64,000 nucleotides of DNA, from the NCBI RefSeq assembly GCF_009467805.1, contig NZ_WIAY01000001.1, forward strand, positions 1,058,982-1,122,981. The letters run 5' to 3'. The position numbers were made by a program, and so were the translations under genes. Positions 47,199 to 56,119 of this stretch are shown piece after piece. The notes beneath the pieces are model-generated. The model saw nothing but the letters and a program-made list of their open reading frames with translations, was not told where the DNA came from and did no database searches. The stretch comes from Stenotrophomonas nematodicola. GTDB taxonomy: Bacteria > Pseudomonadota > Gammaproteobacteria > Xanthomonadales > Xanthomonadaceae. The stretch's first letter is position 1. Each line of letters begins with the position of its first letter.

Positions 47199-49559
47199 AT
47201 GCGTCGCTGGCTCACGCGGGTGCTGTGGCTGTTGGTGGTACTGCTCATCGTTGTCATCGCCATCGTGTGGGGGCTGCTGCGCGGCAGTCTGCCCGCGCTG
47301 GACGGCACACAGCCGCTGGCGGGCCTGCAGGCTCCGGTCAGCGTCACCCGCGATGCGCTCGGCGTGGTCACCATCGATGCCGGCAGCCAGGCCGATGCGA
47401 TGCAGGCGCTGGGGCTGGTGCACGCGCAGGAACGCTATTTCGAGATGGACCTGATGCGCCGCACCGCCGCCGGCGAGCTGGCCGCGCTGTTCGGCCCGGC
47501 CGCCGTCGAGATGGACCAGCGGATGCGCGTCCACCGTCTGCGTGCGCGTACCCGCGCGCATCTGGCCGAGGCCATCGGTGCGCGGCCCGAGGTGATCCAG
47601 GCCTATGTGGCGGGTGTCAACGCCGGCCTCGCCGGGCTGCGCGTGCGCCCGTGGCCGTACCTGCTGCTGCGCCAGCCGCCGGCCCCCTGGGCAGCCGAGG
47701 ACAGCGTGCTGACCGGGCTGGCGATGTATGCCGATCTGCAGGACCCGGGCAACCAGGACGAGCTGGCGATGGCGCGCCTGCGTGACGTGGTGCCGCCACC
47801 GTTGTATGCCCTGCTCGCCCACGACGGCAGCGAGTGGGATGCGCCGCTGTTCGGCCCACCGCGTGGCAATGCGCGGCTGCCCGGCGCCGACGTGCTGGAC
47901 CTGCGCCGGCCGTTGGCCGTGCCCCCCACCACAACAGCCGCGCGCGCCGAGCCGGATGTGCACGGCAGCAACACTATGGCCGTGGCCGGCGCACTCACCG
48001 CCGATGGCCGTGCGATCGTCGCCGATGACATGCACCTGGGCCTGCGCGCGCCGAACCTCTGGTTCCGGGTGCGGCTGCGTTATCCCGACCCGCAGGCACC
48101 CGGCGGCAAGGTCGATGTCACCGGCTTTTCCCTGCCCGGGTTGCCGGCGATCGTGGTCGGCAGCAACGGGTACGTGGCGTGGGGATTCACCAACAGCTAC
48201 ATCGACAACGCCGACTTCGTCCCTGTGCCGGCCGCCGCGCCCGGCACGGTCGATGGCATCCGGCGCTACGAGGAGCGCATCCAGGTGGCCGGGCAGCCCG
48301 ACGTGATCCTGCAGGTGCGCGAGAGCGCCTGGGGGCCGGTCCTGCACACGCGTGCGGATGGCAGCGGCGAGGCCCTGCGCTGGACCGCGCAGTTGCCCGG
48401 TGCACTGCGGCTGGACTTCGCGGCGATGGCGCGCGCCGGGAATCTGGACGAGGCCCTGCGCATCGCCGACCACGCCGGTATTCCCACCCAGAACCTGCTG
48501 CTCGGCGACCGCAAGGGACGTATCGCCTGGCGGCTGATCGGCGCCCGACCCGACCGTGCCGCCGGCTGCCCGCCCGCCGGCGCCGCACAGCCGGCGGCGG
48601 CGCACTGCGCACCGTGGCCGATCCGCAGCGACCGCTCACCGGCGCTGGTCGACCCGCCCTCTCACCGCCTGTGGACCGCCAACGGACGCGTTCTCGACGG
48701 CGAGGCGCTGACGGTGGCCGGCAACGGCGGCTACGACCTGGGCGCGCGTGGGCGGCAGATCCGCGACCGCCTGATGGCGCGCCAGCAGTTCACCGAAGCG
48801 GACCTGCTGGCGATCCAGCTCGACGACCGTGCACTGTTCATGGCGCGCTGGTGGACGCTGATGCGCCAGGTGGTTGAGGGCAGCAACGACCCCGCGCTGA
48901 AGCGCCTGGAGGCCGCCAGCCGTCACTGGGACGGGCACGCCGGGGTCGATTCGGTCAGTTACCGGCTGGCGCGCGGCTTCCGCGGCAAGGTCGTGGACGC
49001 CCTGACCACGGGCCTGCTCGCACCGGCCACGGCAACCCTTGGCGACCGTTACCTTCCACCGCGGCTGGCCCAGTTCGAAGGGGTCGCCTGGCCGCTGGTG
49101 ACCGAGCGGCCGGCACACCTGTTGCCGCCGGCCTACACCAGCTGGGGCGCGCTGCTGGAGGATGCCGCCCGTCACCTGGACGCCGACCTCGCCGCGCAGG
49201 GGCCGGATCTTGCGCAGCGCACCTGGGGCGAGCGCAACACGGCCGCGATCTGTCATCCGATCAGCCGCGCCCTGCCCGCGTTCGTCCGCCGCGGGCTGTG
49301 CATGCCCGCCGATGCCCTGCCCGGCGACCGCGACATGCCCCGCGTGCAGGGGCCGGCGTTCGGTGCCTCGCAACGCATGGTGGTCGCGCCCGGCCATGAG
49401 GCCGATGGCCTGGTGCACATGCCCGGCGGCCAGAGCGGGCATCCGCTGTCGCCGTTCTGGGGCGCAGGGCACGAGGATTGGGTGAAGGGAACGCCGACGC
49501 CGTTCCTGCCGGGCAAGACGGTGTACCGCCTGGACCTGACGCCGGGCACCGCGCGGTAG
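47199..49559 (+). CDS. Penicillin-acylase-family N-terminal nucleophile hydrolase
   Basis: A 786-residue protein with an N-terminal signal/anchor helix (about 5-27). The family cleaves itself autocatalytically; the nucleophile serine of the mature beta chain is Ser257 (V-H-G-S-N-T-M), preceded by an alpha-chain part and a Pro-rich spacer. The downstream N-G-Y-V-A-W-G-F-T-N motif also fits. Substrates in this family include beta-lactam side chains and acyl-homoserine lactones, so a quorum-quenching acylase is possible. The start ATG 47199 follows a G-rich stretch. Confidence 0.9.
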   Translation: MRRWLTRVLWLLVVLLIVVIAIVWGLLRGSLPALDGTQPLAGLQAPVSVTRDALGVVTIDAGSQADAMQALGLVHAQERYFEMDLMRRTAAGELAALFGPAAVEMDQRMRVHRLRARTRAHLAEAIGARPEVIQAYVAGVNAGLAGLRVRPWPYLLLRQPPAPWAAEDSVLTGLAMYADLQDPGNQDELAMARLRDVVPPPLYALLAHDGSEWDAPLFGPPRGNARLPGADVLDLRRPLAVPPTTTAARAEPDVHGSNTMAVAGALTADGRAIVADDMHLGLRAPNLWFRVRLRYPDPQAPGGKVDVTGFSLPGLPAIVVGSNGYVAWGFTNSYIDNADFVPVPAAAPGTVDGIRRYEERIQVAGQPDVILQVRESAWGPVLHTRADGSGEALRWTAQLPGALRLDFAAMARAGNLDEALRIADHAGIPTQNLLLGDRKGRIAWRLIGARPDRAAGCPPAGAAQPAAAHCAPWPIRSDRSPALVDPPSHRLWTANGRVLDGEALTVAGNGGYDLGARGRQIRDRLMARQQFTEADLLAIQLDDRALFMARWWTLMRQVVEGSNDPALKRLEAASRHWDGHAGVDSVSYRLARGFRGKVVDALTTGLLAPATATLGDRYLPPRLAQFEGVAWPLVTERPAHLLPPAYTSWGALLEDAARHLDADLAAQGPDLAQRTWGERNTAAICHPISRALPAFVRRGLCMPADALPGDRDMPRVQGPAFGASQRMVVAPGHEADGLVHMPGGQSGHPLSPFWGAGHEDWVKGTPTPFLPGKTVYRLDLTPGTAR

Positions 49560-49584
49560 CGGGCACCCGCCGCCTCTGCCGCAG

Positions 49585-50967
49585 CTAGCGCCAGCGACGG
49601 TCCATCGCGCTCAGCAGCGGCCCGGTCATGGCGGTGGTCACCAGCGCCATGATCACCAGCACGGCGAACAGCCGGTCGCCAAGGAAGCCCAGTTCGTAGC
49701 CCAGGTTGAGCACGATCAGCTCCATCAGCCCGCGGGTGTTCATCAGCGCGCCGAGCCGCCAGGCCTCGTGATTGCCCATGCCCGCGCTGCGCGCCGCGCT
49801 CCACGTGCCGATCAGCTTGCCCAGGGTGGCCACCGCGATCACCACCAGGCACAGCAGCAGATCGCTGGCGTGCAGCGCGTCGGCGCGCATGCGCAGGCCG
49901 GTCATGGCGAAGAACAGCGGCAGCAGCAGGGTGACCGCGAACGGCTCGACCCGGGTGGCCACGGTGTGCCGCAGCGTGGCATTGCCGGACACCGCCACAC
50001 CGGCGGCGAACGCACCGAACAGCGCGTGGATGCCGAGTATTTCAGTGACCAGCGCGCAGCCCAGCGCCATCAACAGCATGATCAGCAGCCAGCGGCCCTC
50101 CAGCCCCGGCGCAATCGTGCGGCGCGAGAACCACGGCCGCACCACGCCCAGCATCAGCGCCACGAACGCCACCACACAGACCAGGTTGATCGTCGCCGGC
50201 ACCCAGCCCTGCGCCTGCGCGGCCGCCACGATCAGCGCCAGCAGGCACCAGGCAGTGGCATCGCCAAGTGCGGCGCAGGCGATCGCGGTCTGGCCCAGCG
50301 GCGTGCCGGTCATGCCGCGGTCGGCCAGGATGCGCAGCAGCACCGGGAACGCGGTGATGCTCAGCGATACGCCGACGAACAGCGCAAATCCGGTGAATCC
50401 CACACCGCCCGGCGCGTGCGCGTCGTACAGCCACAGCGCCAGCAGCACGCCAAGCACGAACGGCACGGCGATGCCGGCATGGCTGACCACGAACGCGAAG
50501 CGACGCCGGCCACGCAGGCCACCCAGATCCAGTTCGGCGCCGGCCACCAGCAGGAACATCAGCACACCCAGCTGACTGAGCAGCCCCAGCGAGCCCAGCG
50601 ACGCCGGCGGGAACAGCACGCCGTGCACCTGCGGCAACAGCGCGCCCAGCACCAGCGGCCCCATCATCAGGCCCGCGGCCATTTCGCCGATCACGCCCGG
50701 CTGGCCGAGCCGGCGGAACAGCCAGCCGGTGCCCTTGGCCACCAGCAGCAGCACAAGAAGCTGCAGCAGGAACAGCCCCAGTGGCGTACTCAGATGCGCT
50801 GCCCAGTCGGCATCGAGGGCCGCATGGGTACGGGCGACCTGCGCCTGCACGCCGGGACCGGCAAAGCGCGCAAGGCCGAGGCCCACCAGCAACGGTAGCG
50901 CCACCCAGCCGAGATACCGCCATGCCAGTCCGCGGCGACGCACGCCGCCGGTGGTGTCCGCTTCCAT
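49585..50967 (-). CDS. Monovalent cation/proton antiporter (CPA2, KefB-type)
   Basis: A 460-residue membrane protein with twelve or so helices and the CPA2 Na+/H+ exchanger fold (G-E-M-A-A-G-L-M-M-G-P, H-A-L-F-G-A-F-A-A-G). No C-terminal TrkA/RCK domain is present, unlike KefB/KefC, so nucleotide or glutathione gating is unlikely. It probably exchanges K+ or Na+ for protons. Convergent with the acylase gene; the two stops are 25 bases apart. Confidence 0.88.
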   Translation of the reverse strand: MEADTTGGVRRRGLAWRYLGWVALPLLVGLGLARFAGPGVQAQVARTHAALDADWAAHLSTPLGLFLLQLLVLLLVAKGTGWLFRRLGQPGVIGEMAAGLMMGPLVLGALLPQVHGVLFPPASLGSLGLLSQLGVLMFLLVAGAELDLGGLRGRRRFAFVVSHAGIAVPFVLGVLLALWLYDAHAPGGVGFTGFALFVGVSLSITAFPVLLRILADRGMTGTPLGQTAIACAALGDATAWCLLALIVAAAQAQGWVPATINLVCVVAFVALMLGVVRPWFSRRTIAPGLEGRWLLIMLLMALGCALVTEILGIHALFGAFAAGVAVSGNATLRHTVATRVEPFAVTLLLPLFFAMTGLRMRADALHASDLLLCLVVIAVATLGKLIGTWSAARSAGMGNHEAWRLGALMNTRGLMELIVLNLGYELGFLGDRLFAVLVIMALVTTAMTGPLLSAMDRRWR

Positions 50968-51068
50968 GACCGGTCCCGATCGATTGACGCAGGGATTCTA
51001 CGGGTTCAGGGGCATCGCGGCAGCAGGCAGCGGTGCGGCGACACGGTGGCGTCGCCGCACCGGATCGA

Positions 51069-52760
51069 TCACGCCAGTGCCTGGGCGTGCACACCGGCGA
51101 CCGCGCGACCGGACGGGTCCGCCATTGCCGCGAAGCTCGCGTCCCAGGCGATGGCGGCCGGCGACGAACAGGCGATCGACTTGCCGCCCGGCACGGTTTC
51201 GGCCGCCGCCTGGGTCGGGAAGTACTGCTCGAACACGTGGCGGTAGTAATAGGCCTCTTTGGTCTGCGGCGGGTTGTGCACGAAGCGCTTGTCCGCCGCC
51301 GCCATCACCCGGTCGCTGATCTGTGCGTCGGCATGCGCCTTGAGCCCATCGATCCAGCCGTAGCCCACGCCGTCGCTGAACTGCTCTTTCTGCCGCCACA
51401 GAATCGACTCCGGCAGATAGCCCTCGAAGGCTTCACGCAGCACCGCCTTTTCGATCCGGCGCGCGCCGTCGCCGCCCTTCCCCACCATCTTGTGGCGGGC
51501 ATCGATGCGCATGGCCACATCGAGGAACTCGCGGTCCAGGAACGGCACGCGCGGCTCCACGCCCCAGGCCATCATCGACTTGTTGGCACGCAGGCAGTCG
51601 TAGTTGTTGAGCGCGTCGAGCTTGCGCACCAGTTCCTCATGGAACTCCCGTGCGTTCGGCGCCTTGTGGAAGTACAGATACCCCCCGAAAATCTCATCGC
51701 TGCCTTCGCCGGACAGCACCATCTTCACGCCCATCGCCTTGATCCGGCGCGCCAGCAGGAACATCGGCGTGGAGGCGCGGATGGTGGTGACATCGTAGGT
51801 TTCCACGTGCCGGATCACTTCCGGCAACGCATCCAGCCCTTCCTCGAAGGTGTACTCGAACCCGTGGTGCACCGTGCCCAGCGCCTCGGCCGCGATCGCC
51901 GCAGCCGCCAGGTCGGGCGATCCCTTCAGGCCGATCGCGAACGAATGCAGGCGCGGCCACCACGCTTCGCTCTGGTCGCCGTCCTCGATGCGATGGCGGG
52001 CATAGCGTGCGGCCACCGCAGCCACCAGCGAGGAATCGAGACCGCCGGACAGCAGCACGCCATAGGGCACGTCGGTCATCAGCTGCCGGTGTACGGCACG
52101 CTCGAAGGCTTCGCGCAGCTCGGTCAGGTCGGCAGCCACGCCGTCCACCGCGTCGTAGTCGCGCCACGGGCGCTCGTAGTAGCGGGTCAGCGTGTCGGTG
52201 GCGCTGTCGTACCAGTGGCCGGGCGGGAACTGCGCGGCGTCGGCGCAGATGTCCACCAGTGACTTGAGTTCGGAGGCCACCACCAGGCGGCCGGCGCTGT
52301 CGTGGCCCCAGTACAGCGGCACCACGCCGATCGGATCGCGTGCGATCAGTACACGCTGCGCCGCGCGGTCCCACAGCGCGAAGGCGAAGATGCCGTTGAG
52401 GCGGTTGAGGAACGACGCGGGGGTGTCCTGGCGGTACAGCGCGTTGATCACCTCGCAGTCCGACCCGGTCTGGAAGGCGTAGGGCTGGGCCAGCTCGCCC
52501 TTGAGTTCACGGTGGTTGTAGATCTCGCCGTTGACGGCCAGGGCCAGGTCGCCGTCGTCGGACAGCAGCGGCTGCGAGCCACCGGCCGGATCGACAATCG
52601 CCAGGCGCTCATGGACCAGGATGGCGCCGTCATCGACGTACACCCCGCTCCAGTCCGGGCCGCGGTGGCGTTGCCGCTGGGACAGCTCGAGGCTGTGGCG
52701 GCGCAGGGCCGGAAGGTCGTCGCCGGCCTGCAGGCCGAAAATACCGAAGATCGAACACAT
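51069..52760 (-). CDS. asnB: Asparagine synthetase B (glutamine-hydrolysing)
   Basis: A 563-residue enzyme close to E. coli AsnB (554). Cys2 (M-C-S-I-F-G) is the glutaminase nucleophile after Met removal, residues 70-105 carry glutaminase-domain motifs, and the synthetase domain has the ATP pyrophosphatase loop S-G-G-L-D-S (238-243). It makes Asn from Asp, Gln and ATP. A Shine-Dalgarno AGGAG is eight bases before the ATG. Upstream lie an Asn-rich leader peptide and an attenuator hairpin, suggesting control by charged tRNA-Asn. The C-terminal 20-30 residues are Ala-rich and extend beyond E. coli AsnB. Confidence 0.96.
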   Translation of the reverse strand: MCSIFGIFGLQAGDDLPALRRHSLELSQRQRHRGPDWSGVYVDDGAILVHERLAIVDPAGGSQPLLSDDGDLALAVNGEIYNHRELKGELAQPYAFQTGSDCEVINALYRQDTPASFLNRLNGIFAFALWDRAAQRVLIARDPIGVVPLYWGHDSAGRLVVASELKSLVDICADAAQFPPGHWYDSATDTLTRYYERPWRDYDAVDGVAADLTELREAFERAVHRQLMTDVPYGVLLSGGLDSSLVAAVAARYARHRIEDGDQSEAWWPRLHSFAIGLKGSPDLAAAAIAAEALGTVHHGFEYTFEEGLDALPEVIRHVETYDVTTIRASTPMFLLARRIKAMGVKMVLSGEGSDEIFGGYLYFHKAPNAREFHEELVRKLDALNNYDCLRANKSMMAWGVEPRVPFLDREFLDVAMRIDARHKMVGKGGDGARRIEKAVLREAFEGYLPESILWRQKEQFSDGVGYGWIDGLKAHADAQISDRVMAAADKRFVHNPPQTKEAYYYRHVFEQYFPTQAAAETVPGGKSIACSSPAAIAWDASFAAMADPSGRAVAGVHAQALA

Positions 52761-52842
52761 GGGAGCAGCTCCTGGGAATGGGGGAATACACGTGACGTCT
52801 GTATCCGACCGGCCACCTTTCCCGGGCCTGTGCTGCACCCGG

Positions 52843-52877
52843 AAAACAAAAAACCCGCATCGACCGATGCGGGTTTT
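52843..52877 (-). terminator. Attenuator terminator in the asnB leader
   Basis: Read on the minus strand, an 11-12-bp stem (arms AAACCCGCATCG and CGATGCGGGTTT) is followed by TTTTTTGTTTT. It stands 83 bases before asnB, after the leader peptide stop. Its 5' arm can alternatively pair with an identical copy of its 3' arm in the leader ORF (52920-52929). Confidence 0.85.
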
Positions 52878-52902
52878 CTGGGTCCGGGCGTGTGTTGCTG
52901 TT

Positions 52903-53001
52903 CTAGCCCTGGTCGCAGTCCCGCATCGGCCGCGCACGATTATTCGCGCGCAGATTGCTGCGGTTATTGGTGTTGACGGCGGTGGCCAGGAACGAGGACA
53001 T
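52903..53001 (-). CDS. Asn-rich leader peptide of asnB
   Basis: A 32-residue ORF upstream of asnB, ATG 53001 to TAG 52903. Six of residues 10-21 are Asn (positions 10, 12, 13, 16, 20, 21), with codons AAC, AAT, AAC, AAT, AAT, AAT. The terminator hairpin follows the stop by about 25 bases. Ribosome stalling at Asn codons when charged tRNA-Asn is scarce would free the segment at 52929-52920 to form an antiterminator. A sigma-70-type promoter (TTGCGC, 17 bases, TACGGT) puts the start of transcription at or next to the ATG, so the peptide may be translated from a leaderless message. The peptide itself probably has no other role. Confidence 0.8.
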   Translation of the reverse strand: MSSFLATAVNTNNRSNLRANNRARPMRDCDQG

Positions 53002-53007
53002 GGATCG

Positions 53008-53036
53008 ACCGTACCCCGGTTTTGGCGACGGCGCAA
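53008..53036 (-). promoter_or_regulatory. Putative asnB promoter
   Basis: On the minus strand TTGCGC (53036-53031), 17 bases, TACGGT (53013-53008). The predicted start, 7 bases downstream of the -10 element, falls on the A of the leader ATG. Confidence 0.6.
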
Positions 53037-53114
53037 CTGTTGCGACGGCAACTGATTCAGCGGGCGCGCCATCGCGCTCGGGGATAATCGCCCACCCCGT
53101 TCCGGATATCATGG

Positions 53115-54017
53115 ATGACCCTCTGCTTCCCCCGCCTGCGCGCCGCGCTGCTGCCGACGCTGGCCCTGCTGGTCCTGGCAGGCTGCCATAGCGCCCCTAC
53201 CCGCCCGGTCAGCGACACCGAACGTGATGCCCTGGCCGCTGCGGCCGATGGGCAGTTCGACTCGGCGATGCGCGTGGCCAGGATGTACCGGGCCTGGAAT
53301 GACCCGCGCGCGTTGGACTGGTACGCGCGCGCCGCCGCCACCACCCCACGCACGCATCGCACCACCGGTGCCGAAGAGGAGTTGGGCACGATCCTGGAAC
53401 GCGGCCGCCTGGACAGCAGCGACACGCCGCAGAAGCCCGAGGCGGTCGTGTTGAAGCCGTCGCCACGCAAGGCCTTCCGCTGGTACCACAGCGCCGCGTA
53501 CCACGGCTCGCCCTATGCCATGCACGACCTGGAGAAATGGTATGAACGCCGCGGCGACATGGAAGGCGCACTGCGCTGGCGCCTGCGCTCGGCGGTGTAT
53601 CTGCGCGAGCTGTACAAGCTGCAGGCGCTGCGCGATGCGACCAGCGGGTCGGCCAAGCCCGGCACGCCGGTCAGCAGCGCGCCGTCGCCGAACCCGGTGA
53701 TCGCCGCCATCCAGCGCCGTGCCGAACGCGGCGATGCCGAGGCCCAGGTCGATCTTGGCGCGCTGTACGAAGCCGGCATCGGCGTGACCGAGAGCAAGGC
53801 TGATGCGCTGCGCTGGTATGCCCGCGCGGGCGACCAGGGCAATGTGTATGGCCAGTACCTCGCCGGGCTGCTGCAGGGCCGCGGCGGGCGTGGTCTGGAA
53901 AAGAACGTGGACGCGGCCGCAGGCTGGTTCGCCCGTGCCGAAGCGCAGGGCTTCTACATGGCGGCCGAATCGTACTGGCGCGAGGCGATTGCGCCGCCGT
54001 TCTTTACCTTTGAATGA
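53115..54017 (+). CDS. Sel1-repeat lipoprotein
   Basis: A 300-residue lipoprotein (L-A-G-C, Cys24) with several Sel1-like repeats of alternating helices, visible as A-F-R-W-Y-H-S-A-A-Y-H-G-S-P-Y-A and A-L-R-W-Y-A-R-A-G-D-Q-G-N-V-Y. Such repeats bind peptides and mediate protein-protein contacts in the periplasm or at the outer membrane. A specific partner cannot be named. It is divergent from the asnB leader region and followed closely by the pentapeptide-repeat gene. Confidence 0.85.
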   Translation: MTLCFPRLRAALLPTLALLVLAGCHSAPTRPVSDTERDALAAAADGQFDSAMRVARMYRAWNDPRALDWYARAAATTPRTHRTTGAEEELGTILERGRLDSSDTPQKPEAVVLKPSPRKAFRWYHSAAYHGSPYAMHDLEKWYERRGDMEGALRWRLRSAVYLRELYKLQALRDATSGSAKPGTPVSSAPSPNPVIAAIQRRAERGDAEAQVDLGALYEAGIGVTESKADALRWYARAGDQGNVYGQYLAGLLQGRGGRGLEKNVDAAAGWFARAEAQGFYMAAESYWREAIAPPFFTFE

Positions 54018-54118
54018 TGGCCAAGCGGCGTACCGGGCCCCGCCCGGTCGCGCTGTACACAGCCAACGGCGCTGCGCAAGACTGCATCACCACGCGCTTC
54101 TCGCCCAGAATGGGCGGC

Positions 54119-54802
54119 ATGAACAGCGTCACTTTCCGCAACGACACCCTCACCCGCGAACGCATGCAGCAGATCATCGCCGCGCATCCACGCGCGGCGG
54201 TTTTTGAATCCTGCGTGTTCGACGGCGGCGATTTTTCGCGGCTGGACATGGATGGCTTCCAGTTCAACCAGTGCTCGCTGGCGGGCACGAGCTGGCTGGC
54301 CGCCTCGCTGGAGGAAAGCCGGTGGCACAAGTGCCGGGGTGCGCAGGCCGACCTCAGTTCGGCGCTGCTCAGCGACAGCCATTTCTCGCACTGCGATCTG
54401 AACAACAGTCATTGGCGCCGCGCGACGCTGTCCTCGGTGCGGTTCGAGGACTGCAAGCTCACCGGCGCGCACCTGCAGGAGGTCAGCGGCTGGGCGCTGG
54501 AGTTCCGCAACTGCCTGATGGTCAGTGCGGACCTGCGCGGTCTGTCGTTCCGCAAGGCGCAGCTGGACGGCATGGATTTCTCCGATGCGGAGCTGTCCGG
54601 CTGCGACTTCCGCGACGCGGTGTTCAACGGCGGCAGCCTGCGCAATGCGCAGACCCGGCTGACCCGCTTTGACGGCGCCGACCTGCGCGGCACCGATATC
54701 AGCGGGCTGAACGTGATGGACAGCAAGCACTTCAAAAAGGCGGTGATTTCGCAGCAGCAGGCGGCCGCGGCATTGGCCGCGTTCGGGCTGATTGTGGCGT
54801 GA
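54119..54802 (+). CDS. Pentapeptide-repeat protein (Qnr/MfpA-like)
   Basis: A 227-residue protein whose body is tandem A(D/N)LXX-type five-residue repeats (for example A-D-L-S-S, S-D-L-N-N, A-D-L-R-G, C-D-F-R-D). These form a right-handed quadrilateral beta-helix. The C-terminal helix (Q-A-A-A-A-L-A-A-F-G-L-I-V) resembles the dimerisation end of QnrB-type proteins. DNA-mimic gyrase protection is possible, but other roles occur. ATG 54119 is chosen; in-frame sequence upstream overlaps the Sel1 gene by a few bases and is not repeat-like. Confidence 0.8.
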   Translation: MNSVTFRNDTLTRERMQQIIAAHPRAAVFESCVFDGGDFSRLDMDGFQFNQCSLAGTSWLAASLEESRWHKCRGAQADLSSALLSDSHFSHCDLNNSHWRRATLSSVRFEDCKLTGAHLQEVSGWALEFRNCLMVSADLRGLSFRKAQLDGMDFSDAELSGCDFRDAVFNGGSLRNAQTRLTRFDGADLRGTDISGLNVMDSKHFKKAVISQQQAAAALAAFGLIVA

Positions 54803-54991
54803 TGGGCGGCTGGCTGGAATGCCTGGCTGGAATGCCTGGCTGGGTAGAGCCTACCGGGTAGAGCCGGGTGTTGGTCGGCTGTTTGTGGTCTGGTGAAGAG
54901 CAGCCGACTGACAGTCGGCTCTACCTTTTCGTCGGCTCTACCTTTTCGTCGGCTCTACCTTGTCGTCGGCTCTACCCTGTCGGCCACGCGG
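54803..54991. repeat. SMAG-derived repeats with four 17-bp tandem copies
   Basis: A GTAG-headed stem near 54858 (AGCCGGGTGTTGGTCGGCT) is followed by an inverted partner at 54901-54924. Four direct copies of a 17-bp unit, GTCGGCTCTACC plus TTTTC, TTTTC, TTGTC or CTGTC, lie at 54914, 54931, 54948 and 54965. The unit is half of a SMAG element. No gene is seen here. Confidence 0.85.
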
Positions 54992-56119
54992 TTACGCCAG
55001 GAGCCGCTCGATGAGGCGCTGGTACAGGGCCGGCAGCCGTTCCAGGTCGGCCACCGCGACGTTCTCGTCCACCTGGTGGATGCTGGCGTTGACCGGCCCC
55101 ACTTCGATGCACTGCGCGCCCAGCGGCGCGATGAAGCGCGCATCGGAGGTGCCGCCGCCGGTGCTTTCCTCCGGCGGCGCGCCGGCGAACGCACCCAGAA
55201 CCTCGCGGGCCACCTGGCGCAGCGTGCCTTCCGGGGTGTAGAACGGCTCGCCGCTGCGGTGCCAGCGGAGCGTGTAGTCCAGCGCATGGCGGTCGAGCAG
55301 CGTGGCGATCTCCTGCTCCAGCACCGGCGCGCTCCAGTGCGGGTTGTAGCGCAGGTTGAACTGCACCTGCAGCTCGCCGGGGATCACGTTGTTGGCCCCG
55401 GTACCGGCATGGATGTTGGAGATCTGCAGGCTGGTCGGCGGGAAGCTCTCATAGCCGTCGTCCCATTGGCGCGCCGTCAGTTCGGCCACTGCCGCGGCAG
55501 CCAGATGGATCGGATTGCGCGCCTTCTGCGGGTACGCCACATGACCCTGCACGCCCTTCACCGTCAGCGTGGCCGACAGGCTGCCACGGCGCCCCACGCG
55601 CAGCAGGTCGCCGAGCACGGCGGTGGAGGACGGTTCGCCGGTGATGCACCAGTCGATGCCCTGCCCGCGCGCGCGGAACAGGTCGGCCACCCGGCGCACG
55701 CCGTCGATGGCATCGCCTTCCTCGTCGCTGGTGAGCAGCACCGCCAACGTGCCGGGGTGGTCCGGATGGGCGGCGACGAACTGCTCGGCGGCCACCACGA
55801 AGGCGGCCACGCTGCCCTTCATGTCCGCCGCACCGCGGCCGTACAGCACACCATCACGGATCTGCGGCACGAACGGGTCGCTGGTCCAGGCCTCGACCGG
55901 CCCGGTCGGCACCACGTCGGTGTGGCCAAGCAGCACGAGCACCGGCGCGCCGTGCCCGTGGGTGGCCCACAGATTGTCGACCTCGCCAAGGCGCAGGTGT
56001 TCGCAGCTGAACCCGGCGCGCTGCAGGCGCCCGGCCAGCAGCGCCTGGCAGCCGGCATCGTCGGGGGTCACCGACGCGCGCGCGATCAGGTCGCAGGTCA
56101 GTGCAAGGACATCGCTCAC
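54992..56119 (-). CDS. dapE: Succinyl-diaminopimelate desuccinylase
   Basis: A 375-residue M20-family metalloenzyme of lysine/cell-wall biosynthesis. Metal and catalytic residues are in [24 protein letters not shown] and, near the end, N-A-S-I-H-Q-V-D-E. It removes succinate from N-succinyl-LL-diaminopimelate. The start is GTG 56119, which overlaps the upstream arsC-like stop by four bases; the longer frame upstream of it is the shadow of that gene. DapD, the preceding pathway enzyme, is encoded two genes upstream. Confidence 0.95.
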   Translation of the reverse strand: MSDVLALTCDLIARASVTPDDAGCQALLAGRLQRAGFSCEHLRLGEVDNLWATHGHGAPVLVLLGHTDVVPTGPVEAWTSDPFVPQIRDGVLYGRGAADMKGSVAAFVVAAEQFVAAHPDHPGTLAVLLTSDEEGDAIDGVRRVADLFRARGQGIDWCITGEPSSTAVLGDLLRVGRRGSLSATLTVKGVQGHVAYPQKARNPIHLAAAAVAELTARQWDDGYESFPPTSLQISNIHAGTGANNVIPGELQVQFNLRYNPHWSAPVLEQEIATLLDRHALDYTLRWHRSGEPFYTPEGTLRQVAREVLGAFAGAPPEESTGGGTSDARFIAPLGAQCIEVGPVNASIHQVDENVAVADLERLPALYQRLIERLLA

